Assembly (NCBI RefSeq): GCF_007725405.1
Contig: NZ_CP042163.1
Location: 496,001 to 560,000, forward strand
DNA from: Shouchella miscanthi
GTDB taxonomy: Bacteria > Bacillota > Bacilli > Bacillales > Bacillaceae_D
Length of the DNA stretch: 64,000 nt
Reading direction: 5' to 3'
In this document: positions 25,283-34,049 of the stretch, piece after piece
Numbering within the stretch: position 1 is the first letter of the stretch
Layout: each line of letters begins with the position of its first letter
Made by a program: the position numbers and the translations under genes
Notes under the pieces: generated by a model
Database searches by the model: none
Seen by the model: only the letters and a program-made list of their open reading frames with translations
Told to the model about the DNA's origin: nothing

Positions 25283-26563
25283 ATGATGCAATGGTTAGAA
25301 AGAAATGTTGTGCCGGTAGCGGGGAAAATTGGCGCACAAAGGCATTTAGTTGCCATTCGAGATGGGTTCGTGAGCGTCATTCCTCTAATTATTATTGGCT
25401 CGTTTGCCATCCTACTTAACAATTTTCCACTACCGACAATCGAACGATACCAAGCGTTTATGATGGGGATTTTCGGTGAGAACTTCACTATGTTTGGTGG
25501 GAATATATGGGATGCCTCTTATGCAATTCTGGCTCTCCTTGTTACGATGGCCATTTCCTATCACCTAGCTCGTTCCTATCATGTTGATGGGTTAGCAGCA
25601 GCAATCTTATCGGTTTCCACATTCGTTATGCTGTCGCCGTTCACTGAGGATTGGGGACTCTCACTAGCATGGACAGGATCACAAGGTTTATTCGTTGCGT
25701 TATTTAATGCAATCATTGTAACTGAATTATTCCGAGTACTCGTAAATTCTAGATTTACAATTAAAATGCCACAGGGAGTACCTGAGGGTGTAACGAAATC
25801 TTTTCGCTCACTAATTCCATTTCTTATAATTCTCATAGGACTTAGCTTGCTACAAATATTTATGACGTTAGTTGTTCAGTTAAGCGTGCACGAATTAATC
25901 TTTGAATGGATTCAAACACCCTTATTAAAATTATCAAATTCATTACCAGCAGCACTCATCGTTGTGTTCCTTAATCATTTCTTATGGTTCTTCGGTTTAC
26001 ACGGAACGAATATTATGTCACCGATTATGGAAGGTGTATACTTATCAGCAAGTATTACAAATACGGAGCTGGTTCAAGCAGGAGCGAGTATTTTTGGGGA
26101 TGAACTAGCCATTGTAACGAAAGCATTCTTTGATGCCTACGTGTTTATGGGTGGATCTGGAACCACATTGGCGCTCATTGCCGCAATCTTTATTGTAGCA
26201 AAAACGTCTCATTACCGTACGGTCGGGAAGTTAGGTGCACCAGGAGCTGCGTTTAATATCAATGAACCTATTATGTTCGGGATGCCAATTGTGTTGAATC
26301 CGTCACTGTTGATTCCATTTGTTTTATCGCCAATTCTGTTGACAATCATTTCTTATTTTGCAATTTCCCTTGGGTTTGTCGCGAAAACGGCAGTTGCGAT
26401 TCCTTGGACAACACCGCCAATTATAAGCGGATTCCTTGTTTCAGGGCACTGGTCAGGTGTGGTTTTACAGCTCTTTAACTTAACACTTGCCACACTTATC
26501 TATATACCATTTATTCGCTTATCTGAACGTGCGCAAGAACGAATTGAAAAAGAAAACGGCTAA
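25283..26563 (+). CDS. PTS lactose/cellobiose-family IIC permease
   Basis: A 426-residue PTS membrane component of the Lac/Cel family. It has many transmembrane segments, with the family hallmarks FLNHFLWFFGLHGTN, KAFFDAYVFMGGSGTTLALI and GAPGAAFNINEPIMFGMPIV (substrate/glutamate motif NEP). AAAAAGGGGGAAT precedes the ATG. IIC is separate from IIA and IIB, which follow immediately, as in licBCAH operons. Confidence 0.93.
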   Translation: MMQWLERNVVPVAGKIGAQRHLVAIRDGFVSVIPLIIIGSFAILLNNFPLPTIERYQAFMMGIFGENFTMFGGNIWDASYAILALLVTMAISYHLARSYHVDGLAAAILSVSTFVMLSPFTEDWGLSLAWTGSQGLFVALFNAIIVTELFRVLVNSRFTIKMPQGVPEGVTKSFRSLIPFLIILIGLSLLQIFMTLVVQLSVHELIFEWIQTPLLKLSNSLPAALIVVFLNHFLWFFGLHGTNIMSPIMEGVYLSASITNTELVQAGASIFGDELAIVTKAFFDAYVFMGGSGTTLALIAAIFIVAKTSHYRTVGKLGAPGAAFNINEPIMFGMPIVLNPSLLIPFVLSPILLTIISYFAISLGFVAKTAVAIPWTTPPIISGFLVSGHWSGVVLQLFNLTLATLIYIPFIRLSERAQERIEKENG

Positions 26564-26577
26564 GAAGGAGTATCATC

Positions 26578-26898
26578 ATGACAAAAACACTTGAAGAAAT
26601 TTCGTTCACACTCATTCTGCATGCGGGAAATGCTCGCTCTTTTGCGATGGAAGCCATCCAAGCAGCAAAAGCTGGAGAATTTGAGCAAGCGGCAGGTAAA
26701 TTAAAAGAAGCAGAGGATGCATTTGTGACGGCTCACCATGGACAAACGGAACTGTTGCAACAAGAAGCGCAAGGGAACGGGGTTACCCCTTCCATTTTAT
26801 TAATTCATGCACAAGATCACTTAATGACGTCGATGACAGTAAAAGAAATGGCCGTTGAAATGGTTGAACTCTATCAACGCTTACCAAAGGGAGTGTAA
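26578..26898 (+). CDS. PTS lactose/cellobiose-family IIA component
   Basis: A 106-residue IIA protein, a three-helix trimer protein that takes phosphate from HPr. The phosphorylated His lies in AHHGQTELLQQEA (HxxQ pattern) and the second conserved region ends in LIHAQDHLMTSMTVKEMA. AAGAAGGAGTATCATC precedes the ATG. It lies 14 nt after IIC. Confidence 0.92.
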   Translation: MTKTLEEISFTLILHAGNARSFAMEAIQAAKAGEFEQAAGKLKEAEDAFVTAHHGQTELLQQEAQGNGVTPSILLIHAQDHLMTSMTVKEMAVEMVELYQRLPKGV

Positions 26899-26901
26899 AA
26901 A

Positions 26902-27210
26902 ATGAATATTCTACTCGTATGTTCAGCTGGAATGTCTACTAGCATGCTCGTAACTAAAATGAGAGAAGCTGCTGAAATGAAAGGCGTAACGTGTGACATC
27001 GATGCCGTATCCGCTTCACAATTAAACGACCATTTAGAAAAAGTGGATGTCCTGTTAATCGGTCCACAAGTACGTTACATGCAAGCGCAAATTACGAAAC
27101 AAGCGGAACCATACAACGTCAAAGTCGATCTGATTAATCAAATGGACTATGGGATGATGAAAGGTGAAAACGTATTGAATCAGGCGATACAGCTCGCTGA
27201 AGGAAAATAA
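26902..27210 (+). CDS. PTS lactose/cellobiose-family IIB component
   Basis: A 102-residue IIB protein. The phosphorylated Cys is in ILLVCSAGMSTSMLVTKMRE, the standard family loop; LIGPQVRYM and LINQMDYGMMKGE follow. It starts 3 nt after the IIA stop and closes the operon, ahead of a perfect terminator. Confidence 0.92.
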   Translation: MNILLVCSAGMSTSMLVTKMREAAEMKGVTCDIDAVSASQLNDHLEKVDVLLIGPQVRYMQAQITKQAEPYNVKVDLINQMDYGMMKGENVLNQAIQLAEGK

Positions 27211-27218
27211 GGTAGTAC

Positions 27219-27252
27219 AAAAAGTATAGGCACTTGTCTATACTTTTTTTGT
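27219..27252 (+). terminator. Terminator of the PTS operon
   Basis: Perfect 11-bp stem AAAAAGTATAG (27219-27229) / CTATACTTTTT (27238-27248), T-run continuing. Confidence 0.85.
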
Positions 27253-27346
27253 GTATAATGGGGAAATAGAGAAGCAAGCAGGAATGTTTACAAGTATGTT
27301 AAGCAGCTTTGAGGGCTAGCAATCGAACAAAGTGGAGGGAAAGAAA

Positions 27347-27751
27347 TTGGACTATACAGTTATTCATGAATCCCCGCATCCAAAAGCCTATAATGAGTTA
27401 CGATTGGAAGCGGGAATGAGTGGGAAATCGCTAGAGGCAGCTGAAATCGGTCTCCGTAATTCCTTATATGCAGTGACGTTGTACGATGACGAAGTGCTAA
27501 TCGGTATGGGCAGAATCATTGGAGATGGAGGCGCTTTTTTTCAAATTGTTGATATTGCGGTGAAGCCTACCTATCAAGGAAATGGATTAGGGAGAGTTAT
27601 TATGGAGCACCTTACCAATTACCTTGACCAGAACACACTACCAGGTTCTTACGTTAGCTTAATTGCAGATGGAGAAGCAGAGCATTTATACAAGAAATTT
27701 GCGTTTAAACATACAGCCCCCCGATCCCAAGGAATGTACCGTTCGTATTAA
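27347..27751 (+). CDS. GNAT-family N-acetyltransferase
   Basis: A 134-residue GNAT protein, similar to short Bacillus acetyltransferases of the YjcF/YhhY size class. Motif A is IAVKPTYQGNGLGRVIMEHL and motif B LYKKFAFKHT. The start is TTG 27347 because GGAGGGA is 6 nt upstream; a GTG at 27332 would overlap that site. Substrate unknown. Confidence 0.85.
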   Translation: MDYTVIHESPHPKAYNELRLEAGMSGKSLEAAEIGLRNSLYAVTLYDDEVLIGMGRIIGDGGAFFQIVDIAVKPTYQGNGLGRVIMEHLTNYLDQNTLPGSYVSLIADGEAEHLYKKFAFKHTAPRSQGMYRSY

Positions 27752-27871
27752 AGAGGTTCGCCTATTTGTTCACTGGATGGTAGAAAGATAGCCAAAAGTG
27801 TGGTTTTACGTATGGGAAGAGGGGTAATCAATACACATAGGTATCAATCATGGTTAAGGAGGATATCTATT

Positions 27872-28039
27872 ATGAATCGCTTTGAGCGAGAACTGTTTCG
27901 CCGGGAGTTATTCTTTCTGAAAGCAATGAGAAGGAAAGTGACCGGTAATGAAGCTCGCTTTGTTGAGATGTTGGATGACCAAATTAAGCATCTTGAAGCG
28001 ATCCTTCATGAAGAAACAGAAAATATAATGACAGATTAG
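27872..28039 (+). CDS. Small helical hypothetical protein
   Basis: A 55-residue charged protein (MNRFERELFRRELFFLKAMR, then a helical tail). AAGGAGGATATCTATT precedes ATG 27872, a strong start; the frame from 27800 lacks one. It lies 120 nt after the GNAT gene. Family unknown. Confidence 0.55.
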   Translation: MNRFERELFRRELFFLKAMRRKVTGNEARFVEMLDDQIKHLEAILHEETENIMTD

Positions 28040-28133
28040 TGTAAAAGGATAGGGTTGACCTATCCTACATATCAACACGGGGAATCTTCCTTAACGTGAT
28101 TGATCGCTAATCGGCTGCTTGCTCTGATTCAGA

Positions 28134-28170
28134 GAAGGGGCGCATGTGTATGCACATGCGCCTTCTTTTT
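28134..28170 (+). terminator. Strong intrinsic terminator
   Basis: GAAGGGGCGCATGTG (28134-28148) pairs with CACATGCGCCTTC (28153-28165) with a bulged G, followed by TTTTT. Confidence 0.85.
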
Positions 28171-28195
28171 GTCATTATAGTAGTCACTTGTTCTA

Positions 28196-28375
28196 CTAAA
28201 ATAGAGTAAAGCTTCCCTCAATAAATTCATAGACGAAAAGAAAGATTATAAAAGCCATAAGGACAATGGACCCAATGATCATTTGCCGCATAAGGTATTT
28301 CCATGTCTTCATTAATGGGGCGCCAAGACATGCTAACGCGAGTAACATCGCAAACAATACCGCAACTTCTATCAT
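28196..28375 (-). CDS. Small two-segment membrane protein
   Basis: A 59-residue protein, MIEVAVLFAMLLALACLGAP then a basic linker and IIGSIVLMAFIIFLFVYEF. CTAGAGGTGATTTAGT precedes the ATG, giving a good start. It lies alone on this strand between the PTS region and the lanthipeptide cluster. Function unknown. Confidence 0.55.
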   Translation of the reverse strand: MIEVAVLFAMLLALACLGAPLMKTWKYLMRQMIIGSIVLMAFIIFLFVYEFIEGSFTLF

Positions 28376-28863
28376 ACTAAATCACCTCTAGATGACAATT
28401 CTTTCCTGAAGACGAACGACCTATACTAGTCTATGCGCCACGTGTTGCTTGTTTCATAAAAAAAGACAAACGAGTTGAAAGAGAAGCGTCACATGGGACG
28501 TGCTATCTTTCCGTATAGTTAAAGAATAGGTACAATTTCGTGTTTGGAAACCTGTCGCTGTGGTATATGAAAATAGAGTGAGAGGCGTCACGTGGCTTTT
28601 GAGCATGATTTTCCGATTTTGACCTTACTAAAAAACCAGAAAAATCATTTTTTTAGTAAAATAAATAAAAAAATTGAAATTTAATGGTTTTGAAACCATT
28701 CACTGTGGTATATAAATACATAAATCACGATGTTTTCCGTTTTGAAGTGTGTTCAATGCTCGTTATAATGTTTTTTACTTAATGAACGTTAACGGATTAT
28801 ATGAAATGTATTTTCAATATATAAAAAATTATTTATTTTTTATATATTTTAGGAGGATAAAAA
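28376..28863 (+). promoter_or_regulatory. Long AT-rich leader of the lanthipeptide cluster with repeated boxes
   Basis: No gene is visible in these 488 nt. Two blocks repeat imperfectly: GAAACCTGTCGCTGTGGTA (from 28547) and GAAACCATTCACTGTGGTA (from 28692), each followed by TATATGA/TATAAA. A second pair, GAGAAGCGTCACATGGGA (from 28481) and GAGAGGCGTCACGTGGC (from 28580), is interleaved with them. They may be operators or duplicated promoters. The last 60 nt before the first gene are almost pure A/T, ending in AGGAGGATAAAAA. Confidence 0.5.
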
Positions 28864-29718
28864 ATGACTGTACTTCTTGAGATGGAAAATATCAGTAAAT
28901 CGTTTAAGCGAAAAAACGTCCTTAAAAATGTTACGTTGAATGTTCCGGCTGGTTCCATTGTTGGATTTGTAGGCGATAACGGAGCAGGAAAATCGACTAC
29001 ATTTAAAACCATTTTAGGATTAATAAAGAAAGATGAAGGAACAGTTCGATTATTTGGAGAGGAAATATATGGCCAGCAATCAACTTTAAGAGAACAAGTG
29101 GGCGTTGTCTTCGATGCCATTAATCTACCTGCTGAACTTACGATTAAGCAGTTAAATAAAGTGTTTGTGAAAATGTACAGCAGTTGGGATCAAGAGGCAT
29201 TTGACAGGCTATTACAAACGTTCCATTTGCCGGTAGATAAAAAGGTAAAAGAATTTTCACGAGGGATGTCGATGAAGCTATCCGTTGCTGTAGCCCTTTC
29301 CCATAACGCTAAATTGCTTTTACTTGATGAGGCGACGGGAGGACTTGACCCATCCTCAAGAAAAGAATTATTAGATGAACTCAGTCGTTTTGTTGAGGTA
29401 AATAAAGGGGGAATCCTTTTATCCTCTCATATCATGAGTGACATTGAGAAGATTGCTGATCACCTTGTCTTTATCAAAGATGGAGAAATCATCTTAACGG
29501 AAAAGAGAGAAGTCATTCAAAATCAATACGCAATTGTTGAAATCAATGAAGAAGAACTATCGAAATTAGAGCCAGAGCATGTTGTGACATCCTATAAAGA
29601 TAACAATGCACTTGTCGTTTTGGTTTCTGATAAAAGAGAGTTACCAGAAAACATAGCTGTTAATGAGCTGACACTAGAAGATTTAAGCGTTTTCTTAGCG
29701 AGAGGTGAAAAGAAATGA
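28864..29718 (+). CDS. ABC transporter ATPase of the lanthipeptide cluster
   Basis: A 284-residue ABC-2-type ATPase. Walker A is GDNGAGKSTTFK, the signature-like EFSRGMSMKLSVAVAL replaces the LSGGQ motif, Walker B is LLLLDEATGGLD and the H-loop is in LLSSHIMSD. The SRGMSMK form is typical of bacteriocin-immunity/YtrB-like ATPases. With the permease it overlaps, it probably forms an exporter for self-protection or peptide efflux (inference). It is the first gene of the cluster. Confidence 0.88.
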   Translation: MTVLLEMENISKSFKRKNVLKNVTLNVPAGSIVGFVGDNGAGKSTTFKTILGLIKKDEGTVRLFGEEIYGQQSTLREQVGVVFDAINLPAELTIKQLNKVFVKMYSSWDQEAFDRLLQTFHLPVDKKVKEFSRGMSMKLSVAVALSHNAKLLLLDEATGGLDPSSRKELLDELSRFVEVNKGGILLSSHIMSDIEKIADHLVFIKDGEIILTEKREVIQNQYAIVEINEEELSKLEPEHVVTSYKDNNALVVLVSDKRELPENIAVNELTLEDLSVFLARGEKK

Positions 29719-30371
29719 ATGCTTTACTACTAACGAGTTATTACTTAGTTTATCGAAGTTTATTTATGTATATCGGCATATCCATTTTTGTGGCCGCATT
29801 GGTTTTAGGATTTGGTCAAGAATCCATGCACCCTTTTATTGTGTTGCTTACGCTATTATTAGTCTCCATCCCTGCAATGGAAGTAATTAAGCATGAGTCA
29901 AAGTCTGGCTACGATAAATTTGTGTTAACCATGCCAATCAATCGAGCTCATATCGTGTTTGGGCATTATCTTTTTTACTTAGCCGTACTGGCAATTGGAA
30001 TTGTCATAACAACAGTAACCTTTTTAGTGTATTTTTTCGCAGTTGAAGAGTCTTACGTTCAACTACTCGTGCAAATAGCACCTTCTATTATGCTTGTGTT
30101 GTTAATCGGTGCACTTATTTTTCCTCTGCTTTATTTATTAGGACCGGAGAAATCAGATGGTGTCTTAATTGTGGCGGCAGGGGCAGCTATCTTGGTTAGC
30201 TTTTTGATGGAACGAGTGGTTTCCAATCTTGTATTTGAACGATTCGCTTTGAATGAGGCAGAGACGTCATCAATGATTGTTTATTCACTGACTTTTGTGC
30301 TAATCGGTTTCATCATTTATATCCTTTCTTTCCTTATTGCTTTAAGTGTTTACAAGCGAAAAGAATTTTAA
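29715..30371 (+). CDS. ABC-2-type membrane permease of the lanthipeptide cluster
   Basis: A 218-residue permease with six hydrophobic segments, including the first segment SLFMYIGISIFVAALVLGFG. It matches the ABC2_membrane_5-like design, with no large extracellular domain. Its ATG overlaps the ATPase stop by 4 nt, so the two are coupled. The second region after NRAHIVFGHYLFYLAVLAIG fits the family. Likely role is self-immunity or export of the class III product. Confidence 0.82.
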   Translation: MNALLLTSYYLVYRSLFMYIGISIFVAALVLGFGQESMHPFIVLLTLLLVSIPAMEVIKHESKSGYDKFVLTMPINRAHIVFGHYLFYLAVLAIGIVITTVTFLVYFFAVEESYVQLLVQIAPSIMLVLLIGALIFPLLYLLGPEKSDGVLIVAAGAAILVSFLMERVVSNLVFERFALNEAETSSMIVYSLTFVLIGFIIYILSFLIALSVYKRKEF

Positions 30372-30399
30372 TCGATCACGTTTAAACGGGAGGACTATT

Positions 30400-30675
30400 T
30401 TGAAGAAAGATACGTTTATAAGAGATGTGTTTGAATATGGTTTGACGTTAGTAGGCGTTAATATTCTATTTATTCTTACCGAAACACTGAACCTCAATCG
30501 GTCATTTAATACGGATGGCCAAGGAAATTGGAGCATCTTTGGTTTTTCGCTACAAGATTTCTTTACGAACAATTTTGCTCTCTATGAAACCTGGGTATTT
30601 AACATGATTTTGGTTTTTATGGTTGTGGCATGTCTATTCATGATTATTTTTAGAGCCATTAGGCGTGGAATGTAG
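30400..30675 (+). CDS. Small membrane protein of the lanthipeptide cluster
   Basis: A 91-residue protein with TTG start at 30400; GGGAGG lies 6 nt upstream, and this choice avoids the overlap of the longer frame at 30346 with the permease gene. It has two membrane segments, GLTLVGVNILFILTE and NMILVFMVVACLFMIIFRAI, separated by a polar loop. It lies between the permease and the LanKC gene, the place where a LanI-like immunity or accessory protein might sit. I do not recognise its family. Confidence 0.6.
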   Translation: MKKDTFIRDVFEYGLTLVGVNILFILTETLNLNRSFNTDGQGNWSIFGFSLQDFFTNNFALYETWVFNMILVFMVVACLFMIIFRAIRRGM

Positions 30676-30712
30676 CGTTTTGCTATTGTAGAGAAAAGGG
30701 AGGATGAAAAAG

Positions 30713-33322
30713 TTGGAGGGTAATTTTCTCTATCACCAGTATTTAAAAGTAGATTCGGAACATTATGGAAAAATACGTAAAGGGGAAGGAGGAGATTTAA
30801 AAGTTGAGGGAGACATTAAGAGCATGTACTCTGTTCATAGCGATGAGGAATCCGTTTGGACACATTATCAGGTAGAAGGCGTTCATTTACCAACACAAGG
30901 ATGGAAAATCCACATTACTTCTTCTAAAAATGATGCGCAGAAAGTACTTAATAAAATAGCAAGGGTTTGTATGGAACGCAACCTTGTCTTTAAGCACTTA
31001 AAAGATCGACAGAGCTTTATGAAAATGAATTCAAAAAATGCGAACCGTGCCTCATCAGGGAAATTTATAACAGTTTATCCACTCAATGAGGAGCAATTTG
31101 TAGAGTTGTTAGATGTATTTGCTGACGCGACAAAGGATTATGAGAAAGGTCCATATATATTGAATGATAAGCGTTGGAAGGATAGTAATGTTTTTTATCG
31201 ATATGGAGGATTTAAAACGATATTAAATGAAGATGGGGAACATTGTATTTATGATGATACCGGGCAATTAATCCCGGATCAACGCAACCCATTCTATCAA
31301 GTACCACCATTTATGGAACCGTATGATGCTTACTTAGATTCATTAAACGTAAAAGATGATCTACTTTTAAACGAAGAGACGACTAAACTTAACGATTATA
31401 ACATTGAAACATCTTTAAGCTACAGTAACGCTGGGGGAGTGTATTTAGCTACAAAAAAGGCAACTGACGAAAAAGTGATTATCAAAGAAGCGAGACCGGT
31501 AGCTGGTTTAGATGGAATAGGCAGAGATGCGTTAGAAAGGCAGAAGATCGAACTAGATGCACTAACGACATTAAATCAGGTGCCTGGAGTCGTGAACGTC
31601 CTAGATCACTTCCAAGCATGGGAACACTATTTTATTGTGGAAGAATACATTGAGGGCTCTGATTTAAGGTCGTGGCTCGTACGAAACTATCCTTTTGCAG
31701 GTAGTGTAGATTTGAACGTGTATGGTGAAGAGATTGTATCAATCATGACGAACCTTTATCACATTATTGATGATATGCACCAAAAAGGCATAGCAATGGG
31801 CGATATTCAACCAGCAAATGTGATTCTGACTTCAAGTGGAGAGGTGAAATTGATCGATTTTGAAACGGCGGTTTCCGTCTACTCCACGGAAAAGCCAGGG
31901 ATGGCGACGACTGGTTTTGTTTCACAAGAAATAAAAGTTGCAGGAGCAAGAGATTGGTTTGGTTATCTAAAATTATTACGGTATATTTCTCTGCCGATCC
32001 TAACATCGGATACATTAGAAAAGTATCTTGCCCCTATTCAGTTGAATTGGATTAAGAATCAGTATCCAAGTCACGTTTATAAGCAATTTATTGATCTATT
32101 TGAAAAAGCAAACAATCAAATTCGCTACTATCAGAACGATATCCAGTTTAAGTGGCATTTAGAAGTGGACGAGCAGACAGAGGATCTGCAACTAATTGTG
32201 AAAAAACTAGTAAAAGGATTAGGTCAACATGTAACGGATGATGAAAGGTTCATCAATGGAGATATTCGTCAGTACGAGTTAAAGGATGCGAAATTTAACA
32301 TACTAAATGGTGGGAGTGGAGCAGCGCTAACCCTTAATCGTGAAGGCCATTGTGTAGAAAAGATAGATAAGTGGATGAACACTTATTTATTGGATCAACT
32401 TCCAGATGTTCAAAACGTCGGTTTATTTTCAGGACTAGCTGGTATAAGTACGTTGCTTTATGAAAGAGGACATACGGAAACGGTTCAGCAAGTAATACGT
32501 AAAATAAATCAAACAGACGAAAGAAATGACCTGACATTACGCTCTGGCCTTTCTGGTGTCGGCTTGTTTTATATAAGTATATATCTAGAAACAAATAAAA
32601 CCGAATATTTGGATTATGCTGAAAATGTGGCGGAGAAGATCGCCTTTGCAAGAAAAACGCAAAAATCATTGAAAACAAACGACTGGTCTGCGGTGCCAAT
32701 AGGGTTAATCGACGGCGTATCTGGCATTTCCTTGTTCTACGCTGCGCTCTATTCCGTTACGTCCAATGAAGATTATTTGTGTGAAGCAATTGAGTTAATA
32801 AAAGAAGATCTAGCGAAAACTCAAAAAGACGAAGAATCGGGAATCCTGCAAACACTAGATGAGAACAATCGATTATTGCCTTACTTGTCGGGAGGTTCAA
32901 TCGGGATTGGCATTGCTATTTGGTTTTTAAATCACGTTAGCGATCAACAGCTGTTTAAAGAAGAGTTTGACTCCATTTTGAATCTCTCAAAGATCAGATG
33001 TACCATTAGTGGCGGGCTCTTCGATGGTGCAGGTGGATTTCTATTGTTACCATCCTTAGTAGAAGACAGACAAGCTCAATTGGACTATACGAAAGATGTC
33101 ATTGAGTTGGCTCATTTGTTTTTAATTGAAAAAGAAGATACCTATATTTATCCAGGTAACTTTTCCTATCGATTATCGGATGATGTCTTCTCAGGTAGTT
33201 CAGGGATCATTCTAGCCTTTCAATCGATTATGAAAGAAAACCCATTGTATTGGCTGCCTCTCATAAACGTTGAAAACTTTGTAGCAAGCACGAGAGGGTC
33301 AAGACTTAAAGAAGTTCATTAA
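30713..33322 (+). CDS. Class III lanthipeptide synthetase LanKC
   Basis: A three-domain synthetase of about 870 residues that phosphorylates Ser/Thr, eliminates to Dha/Dhb and cyclises with Cys. An N-terminal lyase-like region spans about residues 1-225; the kinase domain spans about 235-480, with SNAGGVYLATKK, Lys in VIIKEARP, GDIQPANVIL for the catalytic loop and LIDFETA in the DFG position. The C-terminal LanC-like domain (about 540-870) has GLFSGLAGI, RSGLSGVGLFY, LIDGVSGISLFY and GLFDGAGGFLLL. The cyclase lacks the zinc-binding Cys/His residues (FDG instead of CHG), which indicates class III rather than class IV. TTG 30713 has GGGAGG 9 nt upstream; an ATG at 30704 abuts that site. The five precursors follow. 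Confidence 0.93.
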   Translation: MEGNFLYHQYLKVDSEHYGKIRKGEGGDLKVEGDIKSMYSVHSDEESVWTHYQVEGVHLPTQGWKIHITSSKNDAQKVLNKIARVCMERNLVFKHLKDRQSFMKMNSKNANRASSGKFITVYPLNEEQFVELLDVFADATKDYEKGPYILNDKRWKDSNVFYRYGGFKTILNEDGEHCIYDDTGQLIPDQRNPFYQVPPFMEPYDAYLDSLNVKDDLLLNEETTKLNDYNIETSLSYSNAGGVYLATKKATDEKVIIKEARPVAGLDGIGRDALERQKIELDALTTLNQVPGVVNVLDHFQAWEHYFIVEEYIEGSDLRSWLVRNYPFAGSVDLNVYGEEIVSIMTNLYHIIDDMHQKGIAMGDIQPANVILTSSGEVKLIDFETAVSVYSTEKPGMATTGFVSQEIKVAGARDWFGYLKLLRYISLPILTSDTLEKYLAPIQLNWIKNQYPSHVYKQFIDLFEKANNQIRYYQNDIQFKWHLEVDEQTEDLQLIVKKLVKGLGQHVTDDERFINGDIRQYELKDAKFNILNGGSGAALTLNREGHCVEKIDKWMNTYLLDQLPDVQNVGLFSGLAGISTLLYERGHTETVQQVIRKINQTDERNDLTLRSGLSGVGLFYISIYLETNKTEYLDYAENVAEKIAFARKTQKSLKTNDWSAVPIGLIDGVSGISLFYAALYSVTSNEDYLCEAIELIKEDLAKTQKDEESGILQTLDENNRLLPYLSGGSIGIGIAIWFLNHVSDQQLFKEEFDSILNLSKIRCTISGGLFDGAGGFLLLPSLVEDRQAQLDYTKDVIELAHLFLIEKEDTYIYPGNFSYRLSDDVFSGSSGIILAFQSIMKENPLYWLPLINVENFVASTRGSRLKEVH

Positions 33323-33373
33323 GGTTAATGGCTGTATGGACAAGCCGATTATTCTGTAAAGGAGGTGAGAAAC

Positions 33374-33511
33374 ATGAACCAAGTATTAGAATTACAAAAA
33401 CTAGCACATGATGCAGATGGTCAAGGACAGTGGAGTGTTGAAAAATCACCAGCAACCGTGACCATCACAACAACGGCAGTAGGCTGGTCAACGGCAAGCA
33501 ACGATTGTTAA
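33374..33511 (+). CDS. Class III lanthipeptide precursor 1
   Basis: A 45-residue precursor. Its leader carries the class III recognition motif VLELQKL, and its core ends GWSTASNDC, which contains the labionin-type Ser-x2-Ser-x2-Cys pattern (S39, S42, C45) after a Thr-rich run TVTITTT that can be dehydrated. A AAAGGAGGTGAGAAAC site precedes the ATG. It is the first of five paralogues. The cleavage site is not known. Confidence 0.9.
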   Translation: MNQVLELQKLAHDADGQGQWSVEKSPATVTITTTAVGWSTASNDC

Positions 33512-33542
33512 TGATAGGTTATGGATAAGAGGAGGTACCAAT

Positions 33543-33680
33543 ATGAATCAAGTATTAGAATTACAAAAATTAGGACATGATTCAGATGGTCAAGCACAAT
33601 GGAGTGTTGAAAAATCACCAGCAACCATTACAACAACAAGAACGGTCATAGGTTGGTCAACAGCAAGTAATAGTTGCTAA
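33543..33680 (+). CDS. Class III lanthipeptide precursor 2 (variant core)
   Basis: A 45-residue precursor with the same VLELQKL leader motif. The core differs from the others: ATITTTRTVIGWSTASNSC. Arg and Ile replace residues of the Thr run, and the penultimate residue is Ser instead of Asp, so a further dehydratable site is present. AGGAGGTACCAAT precedes the ATG. The Ser-x2-Ser-x2-Cys ring motif is kept. Confidence 0.9.
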   Translation: MNQVLELQKLGHDSDGQAQWSVEKSPATITTTRTVIGWSTASNSC

Positions 33681-33708
33681 AGGTACATTTACGAAGGAGG
33701 TGAGAAAC

Positions 33709-33846
33709 ATGAATCAAGTATTAGAATTACAGAAATTAGCACATGAAGTAGACGGTCAAGGACAATGGAGTGTTGAAAAATCACCAGCAACCATTACAAC
33801 TACGACAACGGCAGTAGGTTGGTCAACAGCAAGCAACGGCTGTTAA
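33709..33846 (+). CDS. Class III lanthipeptide precursor 3 (variant core)
   Basis: A 45-residue precursor with leader VLELQKLAHEVDGQGQW and a core ATITTTTTAVGWSTASNGC: six consecutive Thr/Ile positions with five Thr, and Gly before the final Cys. AAGGAGGTGAGAAAC precedes the ATG. Ring motif conserved. Confidence 0.9.
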   Translation: MNQVLELQKLAHEVDGQGQWSVEKSPATITTTTTAVGWSTASNGC

Positions 33847-33880
33847 AAGTAAGTGGGAATCTCTAAAGGAGGTGACGAAT

Positions 33881-34018
33881 ATGAATCAAGTCTTGGAATT
33901 ACAAAAATTAGCGCATGATTCAGACGGTCAAGGGCAATGGAGTGTTGAAAAATCGCCAGCAACCGTGACCATTACGACAACGGCAGTAGGTTGGTCAACA
34001 GCAAGTAACGATTGCTAA
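33881..34018 (+). CDS. Class III lanthipeptide precursor 4
   Basis: A 45-residue precursor whose sequence from Trp20 onward is identical to that of precursors 1 and 5, ending GWSTASNDC. Only leader residues differ (HDSDGQGQ). AAAGGAGGTGACGAAT precedes the ATG. Confidence 0.9.
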   Translation: MNQVLELQKLAHDSDGQGQWSVEKSPATVTITTTAVGWSTASNDC

Positions 34019-34049
34019 TAATAGGATATTTATAATAGGAGGTACCAAC

